From Saccharina japonica (Eukaryota; Sar; Phaeophyceae; Laminariales; Laminariaceae), in contig MEHQ01004504.1 in assembly GCA_008828725.1 (NCBI GenBank), forward strand, positions 1 through 64,000: a DNA stretch of 64,000 nucleotides, read 5' to 3'. The position numbers and the translations under genes were made by a program. The notes below the pieces were generated by a model. The model saw only the letters and a program-made list of their open reading frames with translations, was not told the origin of the DNA and made no database searches. Numbering within the stretch: position 1 is the first letter of the stretch; each line of letters begins with the position of its first letter. Shown one piece after another: positions 43,456 to 51,678 of this stretch.

Positions 43456-44015
43456 CAACACCCCCCCCCCCCCCCCCTGCCCTATAAATATATGATATAT
43501 TTGTAGGTTGGGTTGGCGTCGGTTGGCAACGACGCTGTAAAACACGCCACTCGCTGCGTGAGCTAGACAACCAGGGTGCCGTTTTTTTTTTGTTATTTTT
43601 TTTGGCGGTCACCAAAGCTGGCGGTCGAGTAGATCATTTGTGCGGGGTGGAGAACCTTTGCTCCGCACAAGGGGAATGGTCGTACCACGTAGTGTTAATA
43701 TGGTAAGGCGTCCGCGAGGCAGTTACATAGTAAAACCCATTGCTGTCTCCGGAAGTGGCCACACCAGAAATTAAATTAACTCATTGAAGCTGTCGTCCAT
43801 ATGCAAGTCCACCTCAGAGGCGGTTCTTAGCAGGATGCAGCTCACCCTCCATGCGACTCGCCCAATACCCCACGGCGTTTCGCGCTTGGTGCAAGCAATG
43901 TCTACCTGGTTGGTGAAAACCCAACGCGCTCCGTTCCGGCATTGTAGGGATGCGAGGGTCTATGGTCATATGACTACGGCCGTGCACAACATGAGTACAC
44001 CCTCCCCCCCCCCCC
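43456..44015 (+). mobile_element. Poly-C element, copy 4 (long)
   Basis: It opens with a C run, then GGTTGGGTTGGCGTCGGTTG, GATCATTTGTGCGGGGTGGA, CATATGCAAGTCCACCTCAG, GCGTTTCGCGCTTGG, CCGTGCACAACATGAGTACA, and ends in a C run. Confidence 0.75.
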
Positions 44016-44039
44016 CCACCCCCACACATATCACCCCAT

Positions 44040-44478
44040 ACCTGTTTTATGTTTCTTTTAGGTGGTCACTAAGGCTGGCGGTCTTGTTAGATCATTCGTG
44101 CGGGGTTGAGATTCTCAACTCCGCCCAAGGGGAATGGTCGTATCACGTAGTGTGTATATGGTAAGGCCCCCACAAGGCAGATACATAGTAATACCCATTG
44201 CTGTCTCTGGAAGTGGCCACACCACAGATTAAATCAGTTCATTGGAGTCTGTCGTCCATGTGCAAGTCTGCCTCACAGGCGGTCCTTAGTAGGATGCAGC
44301 TCACGCTTCATGCGAGTCGCCCAACACCTCACGGCGCTTCGCGCTTGGTGCTAGCAACGTCGGCCTGGTCGGTGAAAACTCGACATGCTCCGTCCCGGCA
44401 TTGTTGGGATGCGAGGGTCTATGGTCCTATATACGTCTACGGCCGTGCACGACATTGAGTACCCCCCCCCTCCTCATC
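44040..44478 (+). mobile_element. Poly-C element, copy 5
   Basis: It starts after TTTCTTTTAG with GTGGTCACTAAGGCTGGCGG, includes the uninterrupted hAT target site (CGTATCACGTAGTGTG, about 44148) and ends GACATTGAGTACCCCCCC. Confidence 0.72.
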
Positions 44479-44640
44479 CTCTTGACCTTTGGCACCGTAC
44501 GGTATTAACCGGCAGCTCCTCACCGCGCGAGAAGGATCTCTATAGCCTCAAACTTTGCTACGGAACTCCCATTATTTGTTTTTTTGTCTCACCCCTCCTC
44601 ACCGGTGTCCCGTCCCGAAAGGGATGCGTGGTAAATGACT
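44479..44640 (+). repeat. Second decoy acceptor and exon start of gene 2 exon b
   Basis: TCCTCATCCTCTTGACCTTT..CCGGCAG|CTCCTCACCGCGCGAGAAG copies the real border 190 bp downstream, with one extra 17-bp stretch and a GATCTCTATAGCC divergence after the shared part. The frame is not kept. Confidence 0.65.
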
Positions 44641-44705
44641 GAGGCAAGCAACGAATGAGTACGCCCCCCCCCCCCCTCCTCATCCTCTTGGCCTTTGACC
44701 GGCAG
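44641..44705 (+). promoter_or_regulatory. Poly-C element tail and acceptor of exon b
   Basis: GAATGAGTACG, a run of 13 C, TCCTCATCCTCTTGGCC and the acceptor CCGGCAG. Only the last bases of the poly-C element are present here. Confidence 0.6.
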
Positions 44706-44861
44706 CTGCTCACCGCGCGAGAAGCAACGCGACGCGGTGTGGAAAACCGTTGGAGTCGCGCTCACGTGCAGTGCGAGAGATACGGGCGTCCTTTACCCAA
44801 GAAGAAGAAGCCGCCCCCGGGCGCCGGTCCGCGGAACAGTCGGATGACGAAAACCAAGAAG
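44706..44861 (+). CDS. Gene 2, exon b
   Basis: An internal exon of exactly 52 codons, phase 0 at both ends, acceptor CCGGCAG and donor CAAGAAG|GTGAAT. It reads LLTAREATRRGVENRWSRAH, VQCERYGRPLPKKKKPPPG, then NSRMTKTKK. Arg/Lys-rich, with a lysine patch that could be a nuclear targeting signal (inference). It sits inside a palindrome: a plus-strand poly-C tail before it and an inverted poly-C element after it. Two decoy copies of its start lie upstream. Confidence 0.62.
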
Positions 44862-44924
44862 GTGAATTAACCGTGCTAGGGTAGAACACATACGGCCAGA
44901 TTGATTCGGAAAAAAAAAAAATGT

Positions 44925-45085
44925 CTGGGCTGGGGGAGGGGGGGTGTACTCGTGTCGTGCACGGCCGTAGTCGTATGATCATAGACCCTCGCATCCTACA
45001 ATGCCGGGACGGAGCACGTTGGGTGTTCACCAACCAGGCAGACATTGCTCGGGAGGGGGGGGCTACTCGTTTGTTGCTTGCCTTA
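44925..45085 (-). mobile_element. Poly-C element 3' modules, inverted
   Basis: Plus strand reads GGGGGGGTGTACTCGTGTCG, GTAGTCGTATGATCATAGAC, CGGGACGGAGCACGTTGGG, then GGGGGGGCTACTCGTTTGTT. The last word is the exact inverse partner of AACGAATGAGTACG at 44650, which makes a fold-back around exon b. Confidence 0.7.
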
Positions 45086-45171
45086 TATGCAATTTTTTGT
45101 GGGAAAAATGAAGACAAACAATCACAACGTGTTTCTTTGACCTCCGGCGGCGCCTTCAGGAGGAAACCACC

Positions 45172-45705
45172 ACCCCCCCCCCCCCCCCTCCCTTTATAGG
45201 TTGGGTTGGCGTCGGTTGGCAACGACGCTGTAAAACACGCCACTCGCTGCGTGGGATAGACAACCAGGGTGCTGTTTTTTTGTTTTTGTTTTTGACGGTC
45301 ACCAAAGCTGGAGGTCGAGTAGATAATTTGTGCGGGGTGGAGAACCTTTGCTCCGCACAAGGGGAATGGTCGTATCACGTAGTGTTGATATGGTAAGGCA
45401 TCCGCGAGGCAGTTACATAGTAAAACCCATTGCTGTCTCCGGAAGTGGCCACACCAGAAATTAAATTAACTCATTGAAGCTGTCGTCCATATGCAAGTCC
45501 GCCTCAGAGGCGGTTCTTAGCAGGATGCAGCTCACCCTCCATGCGACTCGCCCAATACCTCACGGCGCTTCGCGCTTGGTGCAAGCAATGTCTGCCTGGT
45601 TGGTGAAAACCCAACGTGCTCCGTCCCGGCATTGTAGGGATGCGAGGGTCTATGGTCATATGACTACGGCCGTGCACGACATGAGTACACCCCCACCCCC
45701 CCCCC
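45172..45705 (+). mobile_element. Poly-C element, copy 6 (long)
   Basis: C run, GGTTGGGTTGGCGTCGGTTG, TGTGCGGGGTGGAGAACC, CATATGCAAGTCCGCCTCAG, GCTTCGCGCTTGGTGCAAGC, GACATGAGTACACCC and a final C run. By eye it is nearly identical to copy 4. From 45706 to 45937 I see nothing firm. Confidence 0.75.
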
Positions 45706-45937
45706 GCTCCCCTTCGGCATGTTTTTTGTTGGCTCGCTTCGCTCGCTAAAGTCAGCCAATTAGCTAACTAAGGCCAGCTATAATGATGGCTGGTCTTGGC
45801 CACGAAAAATAGTAATAATAGCATGAAGTGCACTAATAAGAAGTACCTTGGTAACCTAATAAGGACGTAAGGCCTACATCTTGGGGGGACGCTACGATTT
45901 TGTTTTTCCCAGAACTGTGCTCCTCCAGCAGCGAGCG

Positions 45938-46125
45938 CTTCTTTTTTTTTCCCCGTCCCATTCATTATCTTCGCCCTTCCTTTCTCTCCCCTCTCTAATA
46001 GTCGTAACTCAGATCCAGGGTCACAAAGTAGGCTCCTCTCCCTCCTCCCCCACTACGGTTCGTGTCTTGCTTTTTTTTTATCGCGAGAAGACTTCAGTTT
46101 TTTCTTCCCTCGTCGACTCGCATCT
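45938..46125 (-). mobile_element. SINE body fragment, copy 6 (minus strand)
   Basis: The minus strand has CGAGTCGACGAGGGAAGAAA, TTCTCGCGATAAAAAAAA, GTGACCCTGGATCTGAG and AATGAATGGGACGG plus A-rich tail. The head is absent. Confidence 0.72.
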
Positions 46126-46265
46126 AGTTTGCGCTACACTAAATAAGTCCTTGGAATAGGGGGTCTACGCTCAAGATTGTTCGAGGGTGTTGTCACGATA
46201 AGATCCCACGGTTTTGCTCTGATTACGTAGGCGTTTTTTATTGTTGGGCCCATACTTTGTGTCTA

Positions 46266-46370
46266 TTATGGGGGGCCATAGTAATTAGGACCTACGGTAC
46301 ACAAAAAACCCTATATATTTCCCTATTTTTTCGAACAATGTTTGGTCCTGTTAACTATGGCCCCCCATAA
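46266..46370. mobile_element. Stowaway-like MITE, copy 3, with perfect ends
   Basis: TTATGGGGGGCCATAGTAA at the left and TTAACTATGGCCCCCCATAA at the right are inverted over about 17 bp. TA sits at both borders. The interior CCTATATATTTCCCTATTTT is the reverse of copy 1. Confidence 0.85.
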
Positions 46371-46455
46371 ATTGCATCTATTGTAGCCTTGAAAGTCCGG
46401 CCCTACCCTTCCCCCTCGTGTTCGCTCCCGTTCTTCTCCTGCCTGGGCAGTGCTC

Positions 46456-46970
46456 CTGTCCGTTCAAGATTGTCCTGAATTGGAACCTCGAAAGCTCTGG
46501 TCCAGTGGTTTCCGAGGTATGACGAGTTTCCAGTTATACTGGCCGCAGTAGCCGCCAGTACCAAGCGCATACCAGTATATTTGGATGGCGTTCCTGCCCG
46601 TTCCATATTTCTACAGCCTCAGATTGTGTCCCCCTCATACGGGATGCACATCCTGCATGAGGACACATAGAACCCGTAGGTACGCGCGATCGAAGTATTA
46701 CACTCAGCTATTAATAGCAAAGATGAGTTTCGACGAAATCTTCGATCTCACAGCTGTTGCTTTTTTAATTTTTAAAATATTGTCCAGGATTGGAACCTCG
46801 AAAGTGCTGGTCCAGCGGTTTCTGAGGGTATGATGGCTTTCCAGTTATACTGGTCATAGTACCCGCCAGTACCAGCATGTACAGTCTATTTGGAGGTATC
46901 CTATATACTGGAGGTACTGGTCTGTGTGTATTTGTTGTGTTCCTGTCCGTTCAGGATTGGTATTGAGCCT
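46456..46970. repeat. Tandem duplication split by a dispersed repeat
   Basis: TTCCTGTCCGTTCAAGATTG, GGAACCTCGAAAGCTCTGGT and CCAGTTATACTGGCC occur at 46456-46610 and again, slightly changed, at 46782-46970. Between them lies a GCGCGATCGAAGTAT repeat (46611-46781). Confidence 0.65.
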
Positions 46971-47050
46971 TTTGGGACCCCCTTTAAGGGCTGTGTACAA
47001 GGGATATAAGGTCAATGTTGAGGGATGTAAGGAGTATAAGATAATTAAGT

Positions 47051-47352
47051 AGGGCTGGGCACTGGCACAGTACGTACTGGCAGCAGTAATCTACTGGCAG
47101 TAGTGATCTACTGGCAGTAGTGATCTACTGGCAGTAGTAATCTACTGATTGACCAGGCCAGTATGTTCGCCAGTAGGTTTTATCTTACAAGAACGTCCAA
47201 GAAACACGCCATATTATTCTACCGAAACCCACCAAATGCGTTTCGGAAGGAAAGAGGAGCGACAGTAGTATACTGCTGCAATCCAGTATACTGATTGATT
47301 TCGACGCCGGCGCAATCGCTACTACTGACTGAGTCAGCCAGTGCCCAGCCCT
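47051..47352. mobile_element. hAT-like MITE, copy 3
   Basis: AGGGCTGGGCACTGGC and GCCAGTGCCCAGCCCT are perfect 16-bp TIRs. It sits inside a GGGATACAAGG-type simple repeat (46990-47410). Confidence 0.8.
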
Positions 47353-47404
47353 AGATTCAAGGGATACAAGAGATATGAGGGATACAAGGGAAACAAGGGA
47401 TGTA

Positions 47405-47497
47405 CCACTCTGGGCGGGATTATAAGGATCATTTGTACATCAATATGAAGACCAAGCGGTCCTTTGTATATGCCCAGAGTGGTGAGGGATAGCGACG
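47405..47497. repeat. Small inverted repeat CCACTCTGGGC
   Basis: CCACTCTGGGC and GCCCAGAGTGG lie about 70 bp apart. Possible micro-MITE, single copy in this window. Confidence 0.45.
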
Positions 47498-47544
47498 ACA
47501 AGAGTGATCGCTTTGTTTTTTTTAGCCGTCTACGAGGAGCGCCG

Positions 47545-47912
47545 GCGCTTCGCGCTTGTTGCAAGCAATCCCTGCCTGGTTGGTGAAAACCCAACGTGCT
47601 CCTTCCCGGCATTGTAAGGATGCGAGGGTCTATGGTCATACGACTACGGCCGTGCACGACATTAGTGTACCCCCCCCCCTCCCTGGTTGGTGAAAACCCA
47701 ACGTGCTCCGTCCCGGCATTGCAGGGATGCGAGGGTCTATGGTCATACGACTACGGCCGTGCACGACATGAGTACACCCCCCCCCCCCCCCCCCACTGCC
47801 TGGTTGGTGAAAACCCAACGTGCTCCGTCCCGTCATGTAGGGATGCGCGGGTCTATGGTCATACGACTACGACCGTGCACGACATGAGTACACCTGCCCG
47901 CCCCCCCCCGCC
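47545..47912 (+). repeat. Three tandem poly-C 3' modules just upstream of gene 2 exon c
   Basis: Each module runs GGTTGGTGAAAACCCAACGT, TCCCGGCATTG, GGTCTATGGTCATACGACTA, CGTGCACGACATGAGTACA (or a variant) and a C run. The last C run is 18 bases before the exon c acceptor. Confidence 0.8.
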
Positions 47913-47929
47913 CGGCGCTTTTTTGCCAG

Positions 47930-48118
47930 TCGTCGACCATGGAACACAACCACGTGGCCCCTCCGCTAGGAGGCGCTGGAGAGGTGGTGGCTGACAACGG
48001 AATCATGGTGAGCGAGCAAAAAATTCGGGATTTGGTGAAGATCGGCATGGAGCCCAAGTCGATCGAGGAGTTCGTGTGCCGGAATCGGCGGCGTCTCGGT
48101 CGTCACGCGAGACAGAAG
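47930..48118 (+). CDS. Gene 2, exon c
   Basis: An internal exon of exactly 63 codons, phase 0 at both ends, acceptor TTTTTTGCCAG and donor CAGAAG|GTGCGTG. It reads SSTMEHNHVAPPLGGAGEVV, SEQKIRDLVKIGMEPKSIEE, FVCRNRRRLGRHARQK. The block from KIRDLV to RRRL looks like amphipathic helix followed by a basic patch. An ATG at 47939 could also start translation if this were a first exon, but the acceptor and the phase match with exons b and d favour an internal exon. Seven degenerate exon-end/donor units follow in the intron. Confidence 0.65.
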
Positions 48119-48160
48119 GTGCGTGTTCGAATGATGATGATGACGTACCGGCAGCAGCAC

Positions 48161-48183
48161 TTTTTTTTTTTTTTTTTTTTTTT
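48161..48183. repeat. T homopolymer in gene 2 intron
   Basis: A run of over 20 T just after the donor region of exon c. Confidence 0.9.
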
Positions 48184-48374
48184 TCGGATACGGTATCGAA
48201 AGCCTCGATATCGTGCGAATATATAGCGAAAGCCTCGATATCGTGCGAATATATAGCGAAATCCTCGATATCGTGTATCGAACATATCGGAAGCCTCGAT
48301 ATCATGTATCGAACATTTCGATGCCTGTGCGTACACGGAAAGTAGAAGGTGCGTAGTGGTATACCAGGTATATA

Positions 48375-48692
48375 TATTTATTTATTTTCCATTCCATTTA
48401 TGATCTTCGCCCTTCCTTTCTCTCTCCTTCCTAGATGCGGGGTCACAAAGTAGGCTCTTCTCCCTCCTCCCCCACTATGTACGGTTGTTGCCTTGCGCTT
48501 TTATCGCGAAGATTTCAGCATTCGCTTCCCTCGTCAACTCTCGTCGATTTGTGTTTCACCCACGCTATAATATGCGCTCTCTCGACAGTTGGCGGCATTT
48601 GAGAATAAAGATCTCCATACGGAGACTCGAACCCTCGACCTCCAACCTAACGGGCTTCGTGGTTACCTGTTAAGACCACCGGAGCGACCGGC
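48375..48692 (-). mobile_element. tRNA-derived SINE, copy 7 (minus strand)
   Basis: Minus strand: GGTCGCTCCGGTGGTCTTAAC, B box GAGGGTTCGAGTCTCC, GTCGAGAGAGCGCATATTAT, and tail AATGGAATGGAAAATAAATA. Confidence 0.8.
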
Positions 48693-48734
48693 TATAGACT
48701 ATACCGGTTGTATTTACTGTAGTTCGGACAACCG

Positions 48735-49066
48735 GTCGCCCCGGTGGGCTAGCAGGTAACCACGAAGCTTGTTAGCGTCAAGGTCGTGAGTTCGAGCCCC
48801 CTCGAGTGCATGCTCGTAGGGACTTTTTCTCGCAGAAAATATGTTGACTAGCTGAAAGCGCGAGAGCGTAAGTTAGCAAAATTCGATGAAGATCGACGAG
48901 CGTTGGGAAGGCTGAACCCTCTGCGCGATAAAAATCAAGGCAAGAACCGTAGGGGGGGAGGAGGGAGAGGAGCCTACTTTGTGACCCCGGATCTGAGTTA
49001 CGACTAGGGAGGGAAAAAAATAGAAGTGCGAAGATAATAAATGGGATGGGAAAACAAAAAAAAAAA
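48735..49066 (+). mobile_element. tRNA-derived SINE, copy 8 (plus strand, second subtype)
   Basis: GTCGCCCCGGTGGGCTAGC, B box GTGAGTTCGAGCCCCCTC, GAAAGCGCGAGAGCGTAAG, GTGACCCCGGATCTGAG and AATAAATGGGATGG plus A tail. It lies 42 bp head-to-head from copy 7, so transcripts across both could fold back. Confidence 0.82.
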
Positions 49067-50019
49067 CGTATCGAACATCTTGATATCATATATCGATTAT
49101 GATACCATACATCGGAACGGGCCGCGCCTCGGCCAATACGGGAAGCAGAATGGAACCAGGAGGTGCGTGCACTCGTACCTATTTACCAGTGCAGCATTTA
49201 GTTTTTTTATATCGTTTCGGAATTTTCAATATCATATATCGATTAGTTTGATACCTGCGTCGGAAATTGGAGGCGTCTCGACCAACACTGAAAAGCACAA
49301 GGTGCATGCTCGTATATGCGGTAGCATTTTCTTTTGGATATCATATCGAAAACCTCGATATCATATATCGAATATTCCGATACCTGTGTCGGGCACGGGA
49401 GGTGTCTCGACTGACTCTGAAAGCACAAGGTACGTACTCGTACAGACTACGAGTACGAGTGTGCCAACTGTATCGGAATTTTTTTTTTTTTGATACCGTA
49501 TTGGAAGCCTCGATATCATATATCGGATATTTCCGATACCTGTGGTGTTGGGACTGGAAGCGTCTCGACCAACAACGGAAAACAGAAGGTGCGTGTACTC
49601 GTACATCATATATCGGTAGCATTTTGTTTTGGATATCATATCGAAAATCTCGGTATCATATATCGAATATTCTGATATTTTGATGCTGTACCTGTGTCGA
49701 AACGGGGAGGCGACTCGACCAAGCACGGAATGCAGGAGGTGCGTGTACTCGTATGTACGTAGCATTTAGGGGTGGACATCGTATCGATTGTTTATATATA
49801 GCTGATATAGAAATATCGGTATTTTCGCTTTTATATAGTATCGAGCGTGTTTTCCCCTTCCACCTCCCCGCCATGGCCCCCTTGTGCTCTTGATGCAGAT
49901 ATCGAACGAAAGCCTCAATCTTCCTGGTGTCAAACGTCGAGTTTGTACTGCTTGCCGTAGTTTTCTTTTGTGTATCGGTCTCTTATTGAACTCGATCCTC
50001 GTTCTATATCCGATACTAA

Positions 50020-50437
50020 TAGCGTTTCAGACGTTCGATATCCGATACTATTAGCGTTACAGACGTTCGATATCCGATACCAGTAGCGTTGCAGACGTTC
50101 GATATCCGATACTAACAGCGTTACAGATGGTCGATATCCGGTACTAATAGCGCTACAGGCGTTCGATATCCGATACTATTAATAGTAGCGTTACAGACGT
50201 TCGATATCCGGTACCAATAGCGCTGCAGACGTTCGATATCCGATCATAATAGCGTTACAGGCGTTCGATATCCGATACTAATTCGATACTATTAGCGTTA
50301 CAGACATTCGATATCCGATACTAATAGCGTTGCAGACGTTCGATATCCGATACTAATAGCGTGACAGACGCTCGATATCCGATACTCAAGCGTTACAGAC
50401 GTTCGATATCCGACACTGATAGCGTTACAGAGGAGCC
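50020..50437. repeat. 33-bp minisatellite GTTCGATATCCGATACTAAT
   Basis: About 12-13 units of TTCGATATCCGATACTAATA, then GCGTTACAGACG, with GATATC palindromes. From 49770 to 50019 the sequence is a related but diverged lead-in. Confidence 0.9.
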
Positions 50438-50454
50438 GCCATCTAAAATATATG

Positions 50455-51162
50455 ATGACGTTTGTTCAGGGTTAGGTGTTACAGTAAGTCAGCGGCTAGT
50501 TATTACGGCCGTTCTTAACGAGCAACTTTTTTTCACAAAACTTCCTGTATCTGTTTCCAAGAAAAACAGAAGAGGAAAAAACAGGATTCGTTTGGCAAGT
50601 CTGGAAGTTTAACAGAGGGCGAAATGTTTGGAAAGCTTCGCATTCCAATAGTTGGAAATCAAAAATGGAAAATATATGGAAATACTAAAATTAGAAAATT
50701 AGCGCGAAACAAAACACGGAAAAAATTTGAAAAAAAAAATATCGATAAGAACGGCTCTTAATCGAACTAATAGTCATGAAAAGTTGTTCCCTAGAGGTTC
50801 CGACTATCAGACTTATTGGGTTTCCATACTTGTAGGAAGGATTGCTCAATAAGGGATACCTGGCACATTTGTTTTATTTTGGACGGACCCCCCTCGCCCG
50901 GGGAGGACTGATTTGTCCCGCTTTTCAATCGCCCGACTTGACCCCTTAAGAACTGGCCCCACAAATTTGGGGACAAACTACGTGGAATTAGTGTGGGGTG
51001 TTTTTTTTCCAGTTCTGAAGGGGTTAAGCCGGCAAGTCTGCTGGCCATCAGCTCTCTTAAGCATCCGACTTTTCGACTAAAGTTCGGCTGGTTGGCTAAC
51101 GGTGCCTACAGAATACCGGTAGTAATTTAGTCGTGAAAATATTGCCGAGTCACAAGTCTAGT
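50455..51162. mobile_element. Relative of the 23162 TIR element, with nested micro-MITE
   Basis: ACTAATAGTCATGAAAAG, GACTTATTGGGTTTCCATAC and GTAGGAAGGATTG match 23195-23285. The right end has GTCGTGAAAATATTGCCGAG. A micro-MITE (50941-51027) with near-perfect ends interrupts it. The left border is uncertain. Confidence 0.5.
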
Positions 51163-51324
51163 GTGGGAGTACCATTATTGTTTTTACGATACGATTCGTG
51201 ATCTACCTATGGTAGGCTTTGGGAGTATTCGTCGGATTGCGCTTTTAGCGTTTGTCGAAACAGCTCAGTTTTGTTTTGGGGGGGGCGAGGTTTAAGAGCT
51301 CGTGATGCTATAACCAAGTGATTA

Positions 51325-51532
51325 GGGCCCGTTTTAACGAGTATGAAATAAATTCAATTTGGAAAAAATAAAATTCAAATACGCTTTTCATTGGTCAACA
51401 CACGCACCAGCACCTATTATTATGCCCCAAGATCCTAATCTTTGGTGCTGGTGCGTGTGTTGACCAATGAAAAGCGGTTTGTTTGTTTTTTTTTCCAAAT
51501 TGATTTTTTTTCTTCTTCGTTAAAACGGGCCC
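51325..51532. mobile_element. Harbinger/Tourist-like hairpin MITE with TTA target duplication
   Basis: 208 bp from GGGCCCGTTTTAACGAGTA to TTCGTTAAAACGGGCCC. TTA is found at 51322-51324 and 51533-51535. The two halves are inverted nearly throughout. A 3-bp TWA target and GGGCC-type ends are features of PIF/Harbinger MITEs. Confidence 0.88.
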
Positions 51533-51678
51533 TTATCATAACCTCATCGAACAAATCATAGACACCGCCACAATCTCATGAAACAAATTATAGCCACCGC
51601 CCTTATGAGGCAAGCACGCTTCTCCAAAGTAGAAGTAAACACGAAGTTCTCGTGCCATCGTTTTCGAAACGGTCGCAG

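Larger units (their letters stand above)
48300..49760 (+). repeat. Tandem 140-160 bp units ending in decoy donors
   Basis: Units end in exon-like text plus GGTGCGTG: near 48350, 49163, 49303, 49430, 49590 and 49739. Examples are CGTCTCGACCAACAACGG..CAGAAGGTGCGTG and CGACTCGACCAAGCACGG..AGGAGGTGCGTG. The real exon c end is CGTCTCGGTCGTCACGCG..CAGAAGGTGCGTG. Between them are ATATCGATAT-rich stretches (CCTCGATATCATATATCG). Two SINEs split the array at 48375-49066. Confidence 0.72.

Noticed and set aside
42982..43506. 174-codon plus-strand frame as an upstream exon of gene 2
   Set aside because: It runs across a fold-back, a decoy exon start and a C run; no donor fits and the composition changes abruptly.
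50020..50437. CRISPR array
   Set aside because: The 33-bp units are contiguous with no unique spacers, in an intron of a eukaryotic gene.
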